Below, in pieces: positions 35,466 through 45,708 of a DNA stretch of 64,000 bases; the first letter of the stretch is position 1; the number at the start of each line of letters is the position of its first letter. A program made the position numbers and the translations under genes. The notes beneath the pieces were generated by a model. The model did not search any database. It was not told the origin of the DNA and worked only from the letters and a program-made list of their open reading frames with translations. The stretch is from Micractinium sp. NFX-FRZ (lineage: Eukaryota > Chlorophyta > Trebouxiophyceae > Chlorellales > Chlorellaceae). The stretch is taken from the NCBI GenBank assembly GCA_029339195.1, contig JAPTJF010000021.1, positions 1-64,000 of the forward strand. The letters run 5' to 3'.

Positions 35466-35755
35466 AGTATGAGGCCTGATATTAGTTGGTCACCGGGACC
35501 GCACCTCATGCCTGCCTGACCTGCTGCCAGCTGCGGCCCAGCTTCAGCAGTGTGGCTGCGCGGGGGACTCCTGGGGTCGTGTCACCGGCCCCTATTCATG
35601 CTGGTCGCTGTCCGCAGCCACCGGCGCCAGCTCAGCGCCAAATGTGCAGGCAAGCCGGCACGTGCCGTGATTCTTGTTACTGTTTTCGATTCCCTCGTTC
35701 CAACCCTCGGCCGGCCTCTTGACTTCCCCTCCAGGGTCGACACAAACAAGCAGCC

Positions 35756-36483
35756 ATGGCAGAGTGAGCGCCAAGCCCAGTGTTTTGCTTGGCTTGGCTG
35801 CTGGGTCCACTGTGGACCCTCCACCCCTGCTCCACCCCAGGGTGTTGCTGGCTGCTCCACTGCCTGCAGATGGGCTGCTGGAGCTGCGCTCGGCGCGGCG
35901 GCGATGCACCACCACCGTAAACATGAGCACGAGAGGGATCAGGCGAGAAGCGCGGCAGCGGTAGCTGACGTTGCAGCTGCTCGGTGGTGCTGGCAAAGGA
36001 GGTGCCGCTTGGTGTGGTGCCTGCTTCAGCAGGTCCTATTTGCTGACTGCCCTGCTGCTTGATTTTCTCCAGTGTTCTCCACCCGCCATCTGCTGCAGGC
36101 GGCTGCCGGTGTCCCTGCGGCTGCGCCTGCGGCTGGCGTGGTCCCGGGTGCTGCTCCAGTCAGCCAGGTGCGGGGCACCGGCCTGCACCTAGCCAATGGG
36201 TGCAACCCGCAGCTTTAGTTTGAGCTGGAGCTGCTCCTGCCAGCTCCACACAGCACGGTCCTGGGCTGCCATTTCACAGGCATACTGTTGTGTGCTTCCT
36301 TCTGCCCCTGGGCTTTTGCAGCGCCCTCCTGTCACCGCTGCCGGCGGGGGCATGGCGCCTGGTGGCATGATGCCAGCTGGCGCCGGCGCCGCCCCGGTGG
36401 GCGCAGGCTACTCTCACACTTCAGAGCACCACACCTCCGAGTCGGGTGCTGAGCGGTATGCCTCCACTCATACGGGGATGTGA
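35756..36483 (+). CDS. Small low-complexity protein, unknown function
   Basis: Four short exons (35756-35763, 35870-35960, 36099-36167, 36322-36483) join in phase to 109 aa. The splice sites are good: GTGAGC, GTAGCT and GTGCGG donors, all acceptors CAG. The protein has an Ala-rich start, a His/Lys/Glu patch (MHHHRKHEHERD), an Ala/Pro/Gly/Val stretch, a Gly/Met stretch (GGGMAPGGMMPAG) and a hydrophilic Ser/Thr/His/Glu end. No transmembrane segment or known domain is seen. The composition resembles hydrophilic stress-type proteins, but that is only a resemblance. The support is that four independent exons keep phase and compositional continuity. Confidence 0.5.
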
Positions 36484-37168
36484 GGCCTGGATGTCGGTGC
36501 CGGTGACTCCAGCAGGGCACTGCGACAGGCTGGCGGTATGTGTCAGGCCTGCAGGCAGCCGCCCAGCCCACATGGGGCAGGGGCACCACAGTTGCCACCG
36601 AGGCTTTTTCCCCTGTGTTGCTCTTGATACAAGTGCCGCTGTGCATGCGCTGTCTCTCGTGTGGTATGTTTAGCATGCAATCTGTGTGAAGCAATGCTGT
36701 CGGATAGGGACGGACAGCTGTATGGAGAGGCAGGGCGCAGGGCAGGACAGCCAGGGGCCGCAGGAGAGCGGCACCGAAGGGCGCGTTGTAAAAGGGCATG
36801 TGCCAACATCGGCATCGCTGGTCGCCAATGCTGGCCAGACTTGCCTGTTATCCAGGCCCGTATTCACTCTGGCAGGGTTGTAATGGGCACACCCAATGGA
36901 CAGCCTGCCCCACCGCCAGCCTGGCTCCGCCGCCGCCATGGCGCCACATGCTGTCCTGCCCACATGCCGTCCGCGCCAGCGCCCTCCCTGCGCCGCCGAT
37001 TTACATTTTTGGTTGGATTGCATTTACCAGGAGCGCTCAGGTCATACATGCAGCTGCATTGATTGAGGGCGCAACAAGATACGCGCCCTTTGCACAGCCA
37101 GGTCGCTGTTCCTGCAACCGGGGCACCGCCAAGCGCTCCAAGCAGCAGCTGCAGCGTTCACCAGCGCG
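36484..37168. other. Intergenic region upstream of TRM1
   Basis: 685 bp without recognisable exons. TGTAA motifs at 36787-36791 and 36879-36883 could end the small gene. The rest would hold the TRM1 promoter; no clear TATA box was found. Confidence 0.45.
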
Positions 37169-40100
37169 ATGGCAGATGCAACTGCGGTGGCGGCGGTGGC
37201 CAACGGCAGCAAGTGAGTTTGCACGATGATACTCTAGGGCTTCAAAGTGTCTTGCCAAGCCGCCGGCCGCTTGCGACACCCCCGGCCAACTGGTGCTGCC
37301 GCCGCCGCTGCCTGCCGCCACTTGCCGCCTGCCGCCGCCGCTCACCTCCCCCACTTGTTGCCCCGCCCCGCCTCGCCAGGCCTGTACCCGAGGGCTTCAC
37401 AGTGCGCACCGAGGGCAAGGCCAGCATCCTGCAGAGCGGCAATGACGTGTTCTTCAACCCAGCCCAGGTCATCAACCGCGATATGTCCCTCTCCGGTGCG
37501 TGAGCTCTTGTCGCCTGCCCCTGCTGTCAGACGTCGTTCAAGCAACCTAGCCCTGCTGTCAGCCATCATTCAGGCAGCCTGCCCCTGCTGTGATCTGCGC
37601 GTGTAGCCTACCCCTGCTTCTGTGGCTGGCTTGTGGAGCAGGCTGGACAGGGCAGCGCAGGACAGGGTGCAGTTGCATTGACGCATGGCGCGGTGGCTGC
37701 TTGAGACGCAAATTGAGGTGGGCCGCACACTGCGGCGCACAGAGCTTGGCCCTCTCCCCTCGCCCCGCTGTGCAACCGCTGCGCAACCGCTGCCCAACGG
37801 TGGCGTGCCCCTCACCGTGCACCCCGCCTCTGCCCCCACCTCTGCCACGCCCCCCTGCCTGTGCAGTGCTCAAGTACTTTATCGCCCAGCGGGAGAAGGA
37901 GATTGCCAGCGGGGAGGCGCGCAAGCGCTTCCACAAAGCCCTGAACCAGGGGGCGGTGGGGGCGGGGGCCAAGGCGCCCAAGGAGGGCGAGGGGGTGCGC
38001 GTGCTGGAGGGCCTCGCAGCCTCGGGGCTGCGCGCCATACGGTGGGTGCCTGGGTTCCCTATGTCATGACGCGCCCTGCGACTGCCTGCCATAGCTTGCA
38101 TGCCATTGGATGCTAGAGGGCCTCGCTGCCTCGGGGCTGCGCACTGTACAGTGGGCGCGCGGCATCAGCTGCCACAGCCTGCATCTGCCGGCCCGGCTGC
38201 CCAATCCTCAAGCGCCATCCTGCCTGCCAAAGCATGTTGCTGCCGCCCCCCCTGCCCTGGGTATGCTGCTGGCCCTGCCCTGGCCGCATACCCCTGACTC
38301 GTTATTTGTTGTCTTACCCGCAGGTACGCCACCGAGATTGAGGGTGTGCGGGAGGTGGTTGCAAACGACCTGGACCCGCAGGGTGGGTGGGGCCTGGTGG
38401 CTTGGTGCTGGGCAGAACCTGGGTTGGAGCGCTGCAGTTGTGCACAGCTGTCTGCGGCAGTCGTCTCGCAGGGACCGGGCACGTCGTGCATGCAGCGGCA
38501 CTTGGCGGTGTAGAGCAGCCCCGCATGCGCTGGGTCTTCCTCTTTGAGCTCACAACATCGAGCTCACAAGCTCAGCCAGTCTGTTTAGTTGTCTCTGCAG
38601 CGGTACAGCCCATGGCGCGCAGCCTGACAGTGTTTGTCCTGCAATGAACAAGAGCCGTTGCTGCTCCCCCTTCCTCATTCTCTGTGCAGTGGTTGAGTCG
38701 ATGAAGCGCAACATCGAGTACAACGGCGGCCCGGCGGCCCAGAAGGTCACCCCGTCTGTGGGGGATGCACGCCTGGTGTGCCTGCAGGTGAGGGCGCAGC
38801 CCTGCCGCAGCTGCTGCCACGCTGCACGCCATGGGCCGGCCGCGCTGCGCTGCGCTGCGCTGCCTGCTGTGCGGTGCCTGCTGTGCGCCGCCGCCCACAA
38901 AGCGCCCGCTGGGGATTGGCGCCCGCAGCCGTATGCCTCAGACCGCACGGGCCACTCACCCTTTTCCATGCTTCCTCCTGTCCAGTCGTAGGGACCATCC
39001 AATCCACCTTCACTGAATCTTTTGAACGCCAGTGAATCTTGGACCGTAAGGCTCACCCCTTTGTCACCATTTTTGCCTTACCCCCCTCCTTCCTCCTTCC
39101 ACCTGCCTCTCCTCACAGAATTCGTACCTGTTTGATGCCGTGGACCTCGACCCTTATGGCTCGCCCTCCAAGCTGCTGGATGCGGCGGTGCAGGTGGGTG
39201 AGGTGCTGTTGAGGGCGGCGGGAGGGCAGCAGCTGTGCGGGAGTGCCGGTGACACGGGCGGGCAGCTGGGTCGGGCAAGTGCGTCGGGCAGCTGGGGGTG
39301 TGGGCAGCTGTTGGGAGCGCAGCTGTCAGACGTGGGAGGCGAGCTCTGAGATTGATACAGGTGATAAAGCGTAGCCGAGGGAGGGCAGCAACAGCAGGGG
39401 CCGCAGGACGCCGCTTGGTGGAGATGTCACTGCCAGGTGCCCCGTGCCACTGCCACCCACCCTGCCCATCCCTGCCGCTCATACCGCGGACACCAAACAC
39501 TGCCCCCCCACCCGATCCTGGCTACGTGCCCACGCACCCCTTGCAGGCTGTGTCTGAGGGCGGGCTGCTGCTCTCAGGGCCACCGCTGGCGCCACATGCT
39601 CTCCCGGGCCAGTCAGCGAGTCTGCTCTCTCATAGTTGCACCGTTCAGTGTTCCGTGCACGCAGGCTGTGTCCGAGGGTGGCCTGCTGCTGGTGACCGCC
39701 ACCGACATGGCAGTGCTGTGCGGCAACAACGGGGAGGCATGCTACGCCAAGTACGCATCCTACCCGCTGCATAAGTGAGTGCGGGACGAGGGCAGGAGGC
39801 GGAGGGGCAAGAGAGACAGAAGAGGAGGGCAGGCAGGGAGGTGTGCTATGCCAAGTGTGCTATGCCAAGCTCGTACCCACTGCACAAGTGGAGTGATGAC
39901 CTGGGTGGCGTGGTAGGGAGCACGCGGGGGCAGGAGAGGAGGTGTTGAATTTTGGGCCACAGGGCGGCCGCCATCTCCTGCTGTACTTGCAATCAAATCA
40001 TGGTGTGTCTTTATTGCAGGCTGCACCGCCACGCACAGCGCTGCGCATCTGGCTGGCGAGCCTGGACGATCATGCCGTGTGGCGCAACCAACCGCACTGC

Positions 40101-42773
40101 CCTGCTTTCCCCCTGTACTGCAGGTCGTACTGCCACGAGCAGGCGCTGCGCATCCTGCTGGCCTCCATTGAGCAGCACGCGGCGCGGTACAAGCGCCACA
40201 TCGTGCCCCTCCTCTCCCTCTCCATCGACTTCTACATCCGCATCTTTGTGCGCGTCTACACCTCGGGTGAGCCTGGCCTTTCACCTGCTGCGGTAGGCAA
40301 GTGCTAGTCGACGGTGGCACTCCATGCGTCCCGCCGCGTCCCGCCGCCCACGCGAAGATCGGCACTTCCCGCTGTGCCAGCCTGCCTTCACCCACCCCCA
40401 CCGCTCCATTGCCTCACGGATTCCTTCCTCCTCCAATTACCTTTTCTCTTGCAGCCGCCGAGGTCAAGAACGTTGCCTCCCGCCTGGGCTACGTGTGGCA
40501 GTCCACCGGCTGCGACTCCTTCTACTGGCAGCGCGTGGGGCGCAAGGTGCTCAAGGGCGGCGGCAGCATCAAGTACTCGCCAGGTGCGTAGCCTGCCCGC
40601 CAAGACATTTCCATATCTGCACCATATGTTGGGCTGCAGGCATGGGCCCCAAATGTGCCGGGCAAGTGTGCGGAGATTGGGCGCATGGGGTGGGCTGAGG
40701 CATGGGCCCTGCTTTGCCAGAGGAGTGCCCATTCACAGGGCCTGGCTTCCAGCTTTAGCAACCGGGCTTCCACTCCAGCGTGACCCGCCCTCCCCACTCC
40801 CCTTCTGCTGCAGGCATGGGGCCCGCGGTGCCAGAAAAGTGCCCTGAGACCGGTTCTGGCTTCCAGATGGGCGGACCCTTCTGGGCGGAACCCATCCACG
40901 ACCCTGAGTGGGTGCGGGGGCTGCTGGAGCAGGTCAAGGCAGACAAGGACAAGTGAGCACATTTAGGGGAAGGGGGTGGCGTGAAGGGAGTAGAAGTGGG
41001 GTGGGAGGCAGAGTGGATGGGGCGCTGCTGGAGCAGGTCGAGGCAGGCAAGGGACGGTGAGTGGTGCCGGACTGAAGATGGCAGGGGGATGTTTGATCAG
41101 CAGAGGAGGAGGAGAGGAGGGATCTGGGGGTGCTGCCCGCCCACCTGCACTCCACCTCCACATTTTGTTGACACTTGCCAGGCGCCCCCTCCACTGCAGC
41201 CTGCATGCCCACCAACCCAGCCCACCTTGCTCATGGCTGTGTGAACCCCATGCACCCCCCTGCCCCGCAGCTTGCCCGCCTACCCCATCCTGACTTGTGT
41301 GTCTGAACAACTGCCAGAGTCCCCTTCCACTTCCAACCCTGCGTGCCTGCAACTCACACCGTGCTCACGCCTGTGTTGACCCCCCCCCCGCCCCCCGCAG
41401 CCTGCCCGCCTACTCCAAGCTGCACTCCATCCTCACCTCTGTGTCCGAGGAGCTCCCAGACGTGCCCCTCTACTTCAACCTGCACGATGTGTGCAAGACG
41501 CTGCGCTCCACCGCCCCGCGCTCAGAGGCCATCCGCTCGGCGCTGGTCAACGCCGGGTACAGGTGGGGCGATTTTTTGTTTCGGGATTATGGAAACATCA
41601 AGCTAGCGAGTCAGCACGGAAGTGGTTGGGGAGTGGGGCGCGCTCAGGAGCCATCCGCTCGGCGCTGGTCAACGCCGGGTACAGGTGCGCTGACGTGTAC
41701 ATCAAGCCAGCGATTGGCAGCAGAGCTGTGGGAAGATGGGGTGCTACTCAAGGTTCACCCGGTCAGCGCTGGTGCACATGTTACCCAGCTGCTCTCCTTT
41801 GGTGGGCAGGGTGGGTGGCAGCAAATCACGAGCTTTCCTCCCGCTCCCGCCCACGTCACCCCACCGTCTCGCCGCCCCGCCCACGCCGCCATTGCGCAGG
41901 GTGTCTGGGTCGCACGCCAACCCGCTGGGCATCAAGACGGACGCCCCCTGGAGCGTGATGTGGGACGTGATGCGCTGCTGGGTGAAGGAGCACCCGGTGA
42001 AGAAGCCGCAGGCGGGGTCCTCAGGTGTGCTGCTGTGCCGTGCTGTGCTGTGCTGTGCTGTGCCATGCCGTGCCGTGCCGTGCCGTGCTGTGCTTTGCTG
42101 TGCCATGCCGTGGCTGTGCCGTGCTGTGCTGGGCGCCTGCCTGCTACGACCAGCTGCTCCCCGCGATCGCCACGCCTCACCCCATCACTGATAGGGTTTA
42201 GGGTTTAGGGAACCTGCCAACCTGCCAACTTGTTCGCCCAACTCCACCCTTGCCCGCCCGTCCCCATCCTCTCTTTCCCTGGCATGTGCAGCTGAGAGCA
42301 TTCTGTCCAAGGAGCCGCAACTGAAGGCCGACTTCTCTCGCGCGTCCCAGGCGATGAGCAAGGCGCGGCAGAAGGGGGTGCCACGCTACCTCCCCAACCC
42401 AGGTGCGCTGTTGTGTGTGCTTGGCTTCCGGGGCTGGGCTGCGGGCTGCTTCTGGCTGTGCTGGGTTGGGCACGACAGTTGGAGAGATTTGGGCTGGGGT
42501 GAGGCTGGCAGGCTGTGAGCTTGTGGGTTCATTCTAAAACAGACAGTTGGGCAAGCTCCAGCTCAGGCCAAGGATGCACCAGGGTGCGCTGTGCTGACCT
42601 GGACTGCTGCCTATCCGGCTGCCTGCAGAGGCCAACTGGGGTCCCAAGCCGCGGCACGGCCGCCCCGTCAAGCAGCAGAAGACCCAGGGGGGGCAGGAGG
42701 AGGAGGAGCAGCAGCAGGGCAATGCTGCAGCGGCGGCGGCGGGCGATCAGCAGGAAGCGGAGCAGCAGCCGGC

Positions 42774-42804
<31 letters not shown>

Positions 42805-42888
42805 GCGGCAGATGGGGCGGCTGGGGGAGCAGCGGAACCAATGGAGCAGGACGCTGCGGTGGCAGCAGCTGCAGACGGGAAGGTGTAG
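37169..42888 (+). CDS. TRM1: tRNA (guanine26-N2)-dimethyltransferase, TRM1
   Basis: Methylates G26 of tRNAs with AdoMet. Fourteen exons (37169-37212, 37380-37495, 37867-38041, 38324-38382, 38690-38787, 39119-39193, 39665-39774, 40124-40266, 40455-40583, 40814-40952, 41401-41562, 41900-42024, 42292-42402, 42629-42888) give 581 aa, all in phase. Start [14 protein letters not shown], then [14 protein letters not shown] and [16 protein letters not shown]; AdoMet fold [22 protein letters not shown] and the family signature [11 protein letters not shown]; later [27 protein letters not shown] and [12 protein letters not shown]. The tail is acidic with a Gln run. At least eight exon edges have decayed copies in the neighbouring introns, so automated gene calls may pick wrong splice sites, especially at 39546 and 41685. 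Confidence 0.94.
37511..37600. repeat. Short tandem repeat in TRM1 intron 2
   Basis: Three consecutive decaying units of roughly 30-45 bp, each starting CTRSCCCTGCTGT and followed by CAGMCRTCRTTCA in the first two. They lie just after the donor of the second exon. Confidence 0.55.
38110..38155 (+). repeat. Echo of the TRM1 exon-3 3' edge
   Basis: Matches 38001-38046 at 39 of 46 positions by eye, offset 109 bp. The original donor CGGTGGG has become CAGTGGG. Downstream intron sequence (CTGCCAYAGCYTGCAT) also repeats, as expected of a tandem duplication with later indels. Confidence 0.8.
39543..39572 (+). repeat. Echo of the TRM1 exon-7 5' edge, intact acceptor
   Basis: Matches 39661-39690 at 27 of 30 positions, offset 118 bp, including GCAG|GCTGTGTC. 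The copy keeps a usable 3' splice site preceded by a pyrimidine-rich stretch. Its reading frame then diverges. Confidence 0.8.
39837..39895 (+). repeat. Echo of the TRM1 exon-7 3' edge
   Basis: Resembles 39733-39781, offset 104 bp: GGAGGTGTGCTATGCCAAG, then (after a small internal duplication) TCGTACCCACTGCACAAGTGG. In the copy the donor AAGTGAG is changed to AAGTGGAG. Confidence 0.75.
40015..40068 (+). repeat. Echo of the TRM1 exon-8 5' edge
   Basis: Resembles 40119-40172, offset 104 bp: TGCAGGCTGCACCGCCACG against TGCAGGTCGTACTGCCACG, then CGCTGCGCATCTGGCTGGC against CGCTGCGCATCCTGCTGGC. The acceptor AG is kept. Confidence 0.8.
40698..40752 (+). repeat. Echo of the TRM1 exon-10 5' part
   Basis: Resembles 40812-40866, offset 114 bp: AGGCATGGGCCCTGCTTTG against AGGCATGGGGCCCGCGGTG, ending in a shared CTGGCTTCCAG. 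A third, shorter echo (CAGGCATGGGCCCC) starts at 40638. Confidence 0.75.
41020..41064 (+). repeat. Echo of the TRM1 exon-10 3' edge
   Basis: Resembles 40916-40960, offset 104 bp. CTGCTGGAGCAGGTCRAGGC is shared (one R position), then CAGACAAGGACAAGTGAG against CAGGCAAGGGACGGTGAG. The copy retains a GGTGAGT donor. Confidence 0.8.
41265..41350 (+). repeat. Echo of the TRM1 exon-11 5' part
   Basis: Resembles 41395-41490, offset about 130 bp. CCCCGCAGCYTGCCCGCCTA is shared, followed by a 15-bp deletion and then CATCCTGACTTGTGTGTCTG against CATCCTCACCTCTGTGTCCG. The acceptor AG is kept. Confidence 0.75.
41650..41687 (+). repeat. Echo of the TRM1 exon-11 3' edge, 38 bp identical
   Basis: Identical to 41528-41565 over 38 bp, offset 122 bp, including the donor TACAG|GTG. 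The following intron sequence also matches (ACATCAAGCYAGCGA), proving a tandem duplication of about 122 bp that spans the splice junction. It is the youngest of the set. Confidence 0.92.
42031..42130. repeat. Pentanucleotide satellite (TGCTG/TGCCG)n in a TRM1 intron
   Basis: Nearly continuous 5-bp units beginning 6 bp after the donor of the exon ending at 42024. Same unit and mixed phase pattern as the dynamin-intron array at 1692-1796. Confidence 0.9.
42193..42210. repeat. Interstitial plant-type telomeric repeat
   Basis: AGGGTTTAGGGTTTAGGG, about two and a half TTTAGGG units, inside the TRM1 intron between 42024 and 42292 and 62 bp past the pentanucleotide array. TTTAGGG is the usual land-plant and Chlorella repeat, unlike the TTTTAGGG of Chlamydomonas. 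Confidence 0.85.
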
Positions 42889-44228
42889 GGTGGCTGCCCG
42901 TCTCCCCGGTTCAAGCTGCATTGGACTTTGGCCCCTGAACCGCTTCATCCTTGCCTGTCCCACCTCCCCTGCCATTGCCCTTGCTCTGCCTTCTCCCACT
43001 GACTCGTCTCCGTGCCACCTTTCCTCTGGTTTCGTGACCCTGATATCTTGCATTCTGAAGCAAAGTAAGTTACAGCAACGCATGTGTGCAGCAACACAGA
43101 TAAAATATAGCACGACACAGAATGCAAGCACGCGCGAGTTGCCGCGCAGGGGAGAGGTTTCATGGGTGCTGGGGTGCCCAAGCGGCGGCCACACATTCAG
43201 CGGCTCCGGGGCGGCAGGCAACAGGTGAAGGGTGGGGGAAGGGGCAAGGGTGGGGCAGGGGCTGGGTATGGCGCGGGTGGGGAGGGAGCAAGGGCTCTTG
43301 AGCCGTGGCAAGCACGCTGTGGGCTGCCAGGGGTCTCTGAGCTGTGGCTCTGGAGTTGAGGCAAGCACAGTGTGGGCTGCCAGAACTGCTAGAGCGGTGG
43401 CAGGCCCAAAGTTGGGCGGCCGATGATCCCGATCCGGGGCAGGCCCATGTGGGCTGCCCCGGTGGGGCGAGCTGTGGCTAGGGGCTTGAGAAGCGGGTGC
43501 TGCTGCTGCCGCCACCCCTATGCAAAGAACACCTGCATGGCACCAGCACACCCGTGCCATGGGTTGAGCAGGGGTGCTGCTGCTTGTGGGCAAGTGCCCA
43601 TGAAGCATAAGCCCCGCGGCCACGTGGTGTGGCTTTGGGTCGCGCGCTGGCGGCTGAGTGCCGCATGAGGCGCTGTGTGGCCAATCATCCCCCGCGCCGC
43701 CCAGCCTCAAGGCAGTGAAGCCGAGAGGGCCACTGAAACGGCGCGGTTGGGAAGCGCAGGTGTTTCGCATGCCAGAAAGCTGCATGGGCAGGCTGTGCGG
43801 GGTGCCAGGCTGCCCAATGGGGCTTCCCCCGTCACTTGTGTGGAGGGGAAAATAGCTGACGTTTGGGGCGGGTGGGCCCCGGTGACAGCGGTGCATGCCT
43901 GGGTGCCAAGTGGCACTTCCAGGGCTTGCAAACGAAGCTGCTGCGACGTTTGAGCGCGCACGCACTGTGCGCGGCTTGCTTGGTCCATCTGCACAAGGCG
44001 CCTGCTCAGCGCCCCGCCCCCCTCCGCCCCCGCCCCCGCCGCTCCGCCCGCCGCCCGCTGCCGCCGGCGCACGCCTGCCGCGCGGCCGCCGCAAGCCCCA
44101 GCTGGCTGCTCCGCTGCCTGCCCAGCGTCGCGACTCGCTGGGCAGGGTAGCTTCCTCGCAGCTGCCCCAGGCCGGCGGAGGCGGCCCGGGCTTGGGAGCT
44201 TTGGGGGCTCACCCAGGCGGGGGGCGGC
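42889..44228. other. Convergent intergenic region, left part of duplicated unit A
   Basis: 1340 bp between TRM1 (+) and small gene copy A (-). From about 43068 it matches 46316 onward, for example the shared TTTCATGGGTGCTGGGGTGC and GCGGCGGCCAC, and again the GC-rich stretch 44030-44160 against 47310-47460. No coding exon was recognised. Confidence 0.6.
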
Positions 44229-45708
44229 TCATGCGCCCATGGCGCCAGACTGGGGCTCGCGGGCGGTGGGCAGGGCGTCCTCCTCCGCCTCCGCCTGCAA
44301 GTTTGGGAGGAGGGGTGGGGCAGGAAGGGGTGCGCAGGGTGGTGAGGGCAGCGTCAAGATCTTGATGCAGGAAGGACATCCACGCCTGACTGCCGCAAGG
44401 CTGCCGGCCCCAACAGCCGGCCGGGCCTGCCCACCTGCTTACCCAGCTTGTACTTATTCTCGCACCTGCCGAGCTGCCTGGATTGCACAGCTGCCCACCT
44501 GCAGCGCCCCCACTGTCTGACACGGCACTGCACGCCCTCCCACACACCCCATGTGCAACAGCAGGATCGGGCCCTCTTGCAACAGCAAGCGGGTGCATGG
44601 TCCCCACCTGCAGTGTCTCCACAGTCTGCCGCTGCATCTCGTCCATGGAGCAGTCGGGGCACTGCAGCAGGCATGAGGGGAAGGCACATGGACAGCATCT
44701 GGGTATCAAGCGGGGGGCTGTGGAGTTTGGTCAGGCCAGGGCGTGGCGGCCAGGCAGCACAGGTGGTGCAGGCAGCCAGCCAGCCAGCACCGACAGGTAG
44801 GCAGGCGGGCGGGCAGGCGGGCGGGCGGGCGGGCTGCTCCCCACACTCCTCCACCCTTGCACATGCTCTGCCGTCCCGCATCCACATCTGGTGCCACCCG
44901 TATTACCCCATCTGCTTCAACAATTCATTCAACCCTGTAAGTCAGTCCAATAAAGCCGCACCCCATCCCCTTCCTCACCTCCCTCTCTGCCTTCACCACC
45001 GCCTCGGCATCTGACGCCAGCCTCTCGTTCCACCCCGGCACCTGCTTGATGTGGGACTTGGTGCAGCCTGGAGAAGGGTAGGAGGAGTAGGGTGCGAAGG
45101 GACGGCCAGAGTAAGCGCCGCGGGTGGGACGGGAGCATGGGGAGGTTGGCGTGGGCGGAAAGAAGTGGAGGAGGCACCTGCTTGATGAGAGACGGGGCCT
45201 GGCCTAAGGACCAAGCGCGCCTGGCGTAAGGACCAAGGACCAAGCCTAGGATTGAGTGGCAGGGAGGAGGGCATCCAGCGGGTTTGGGTCGCAAAAGCTT
45301 GGCAAGATCTGGGCCAGGCGAGCCGAGGGCGGCGAGGCCTTGGACCGCCGGCAGCGGCGGCGGCAGCCGTAGCCCCACACCCTCTCACCCTTCAGATTCC
45401 GCTGCTTCTCCCTCTCCATGACCTGCGCCGGTGGCAACAACACGCATTGGCGACAAGACAGCGAATCTGGGGGAGCAGCAGGCGCGGTAGCAGCAGCTTC
45501 TGCCCCCCCGCCGCGGCAGCCCAGCGCCTTGGACCCTGCAGCAGCGCCCCAGGCCCACCTCGGGGTCATTGTCCGACACGTGGCTGCCAAACCCATAGCA
45601 CCGCGCTTGCCTAGCCAGTGCAGGCACCGCCGCTCGCAGCAGCTCGGGCCGTGCAGCAGCGCCCGCTGCACGTAGGCCGCCCGACAGCGTGGTGAGGTGC
45701 TGCAGCAT
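44229..45708 (-). CDS. Small, probably mitochondrial protein, paralog A (130 aa)
   Basis: Five exons on the minus strand (45559-45708, 45389-45422, 44979-45067, 44608-44661, 44229-44294) keep phase to 130 aa. The N terminus MLQHLTTLSGG plus an Ala/Arg/Leu-rich stretch ending ALARQARCYGFG looks like a mitochondrial presequence. Conserved core: SHVSDNDPE, MEREKQRNLKG, HIKQVPGWNERLASDAEA, CPDCSMDEMQRQTVETLQ; the tail is acidic and ends EPQSGAMGA. I do not recognise the family with certainty. The CPDC pair could bind metal or form disulfides. Its neighbour at 47516-49321 is a tandem paralog with the same exon structure and phases; strong exon and weak intron conservation suggests that both copies are constrained. 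Confidence 0.8.
44494..44535 (-). repeat. Echo of the exon-4 3' edge, paralog A
   Basis: CCCACCTGCAG plus about 30 further bases resemble the exon-4 end at 44603-44645, offset 109 bp into intron 4. The copy keeps the donor CTGCAG|GTGGG on the minus strand. Paralog B has the same echo (47886 against 47992), so it predates the gene duplication. Confidence 0.65.

Noticed and set aside
38601..38625. Possible further echo of TRM1 exon 5 (GCAGCGGTACAGCCCATGG)
   Set aside because: Only about 14 of 21 positions match the real exon start at 38690, offset 89 bp. Too weak to list beside the clear cases.
41800..41820. Possible echo of the TRM1 exon-12 acceptor (GCAGGGTGGGTGG)
   Set aside because: Only 8 consecutive bases match. 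This is expected by chance in such GC-rich introns.
42193..42210. Chromosome end
   Set aside because: Only about two and a half TTTAGGG units, located inside a gene with coding sequence on both sides.
42529..44094. 521-codon minus-strand frame at the TRM1 3' end
   Set aside because: It overlaps the last TRM1 exon in antisense and then runs through duplicated noncoding flank. It has no domain and no conservation of frame between units A and B.
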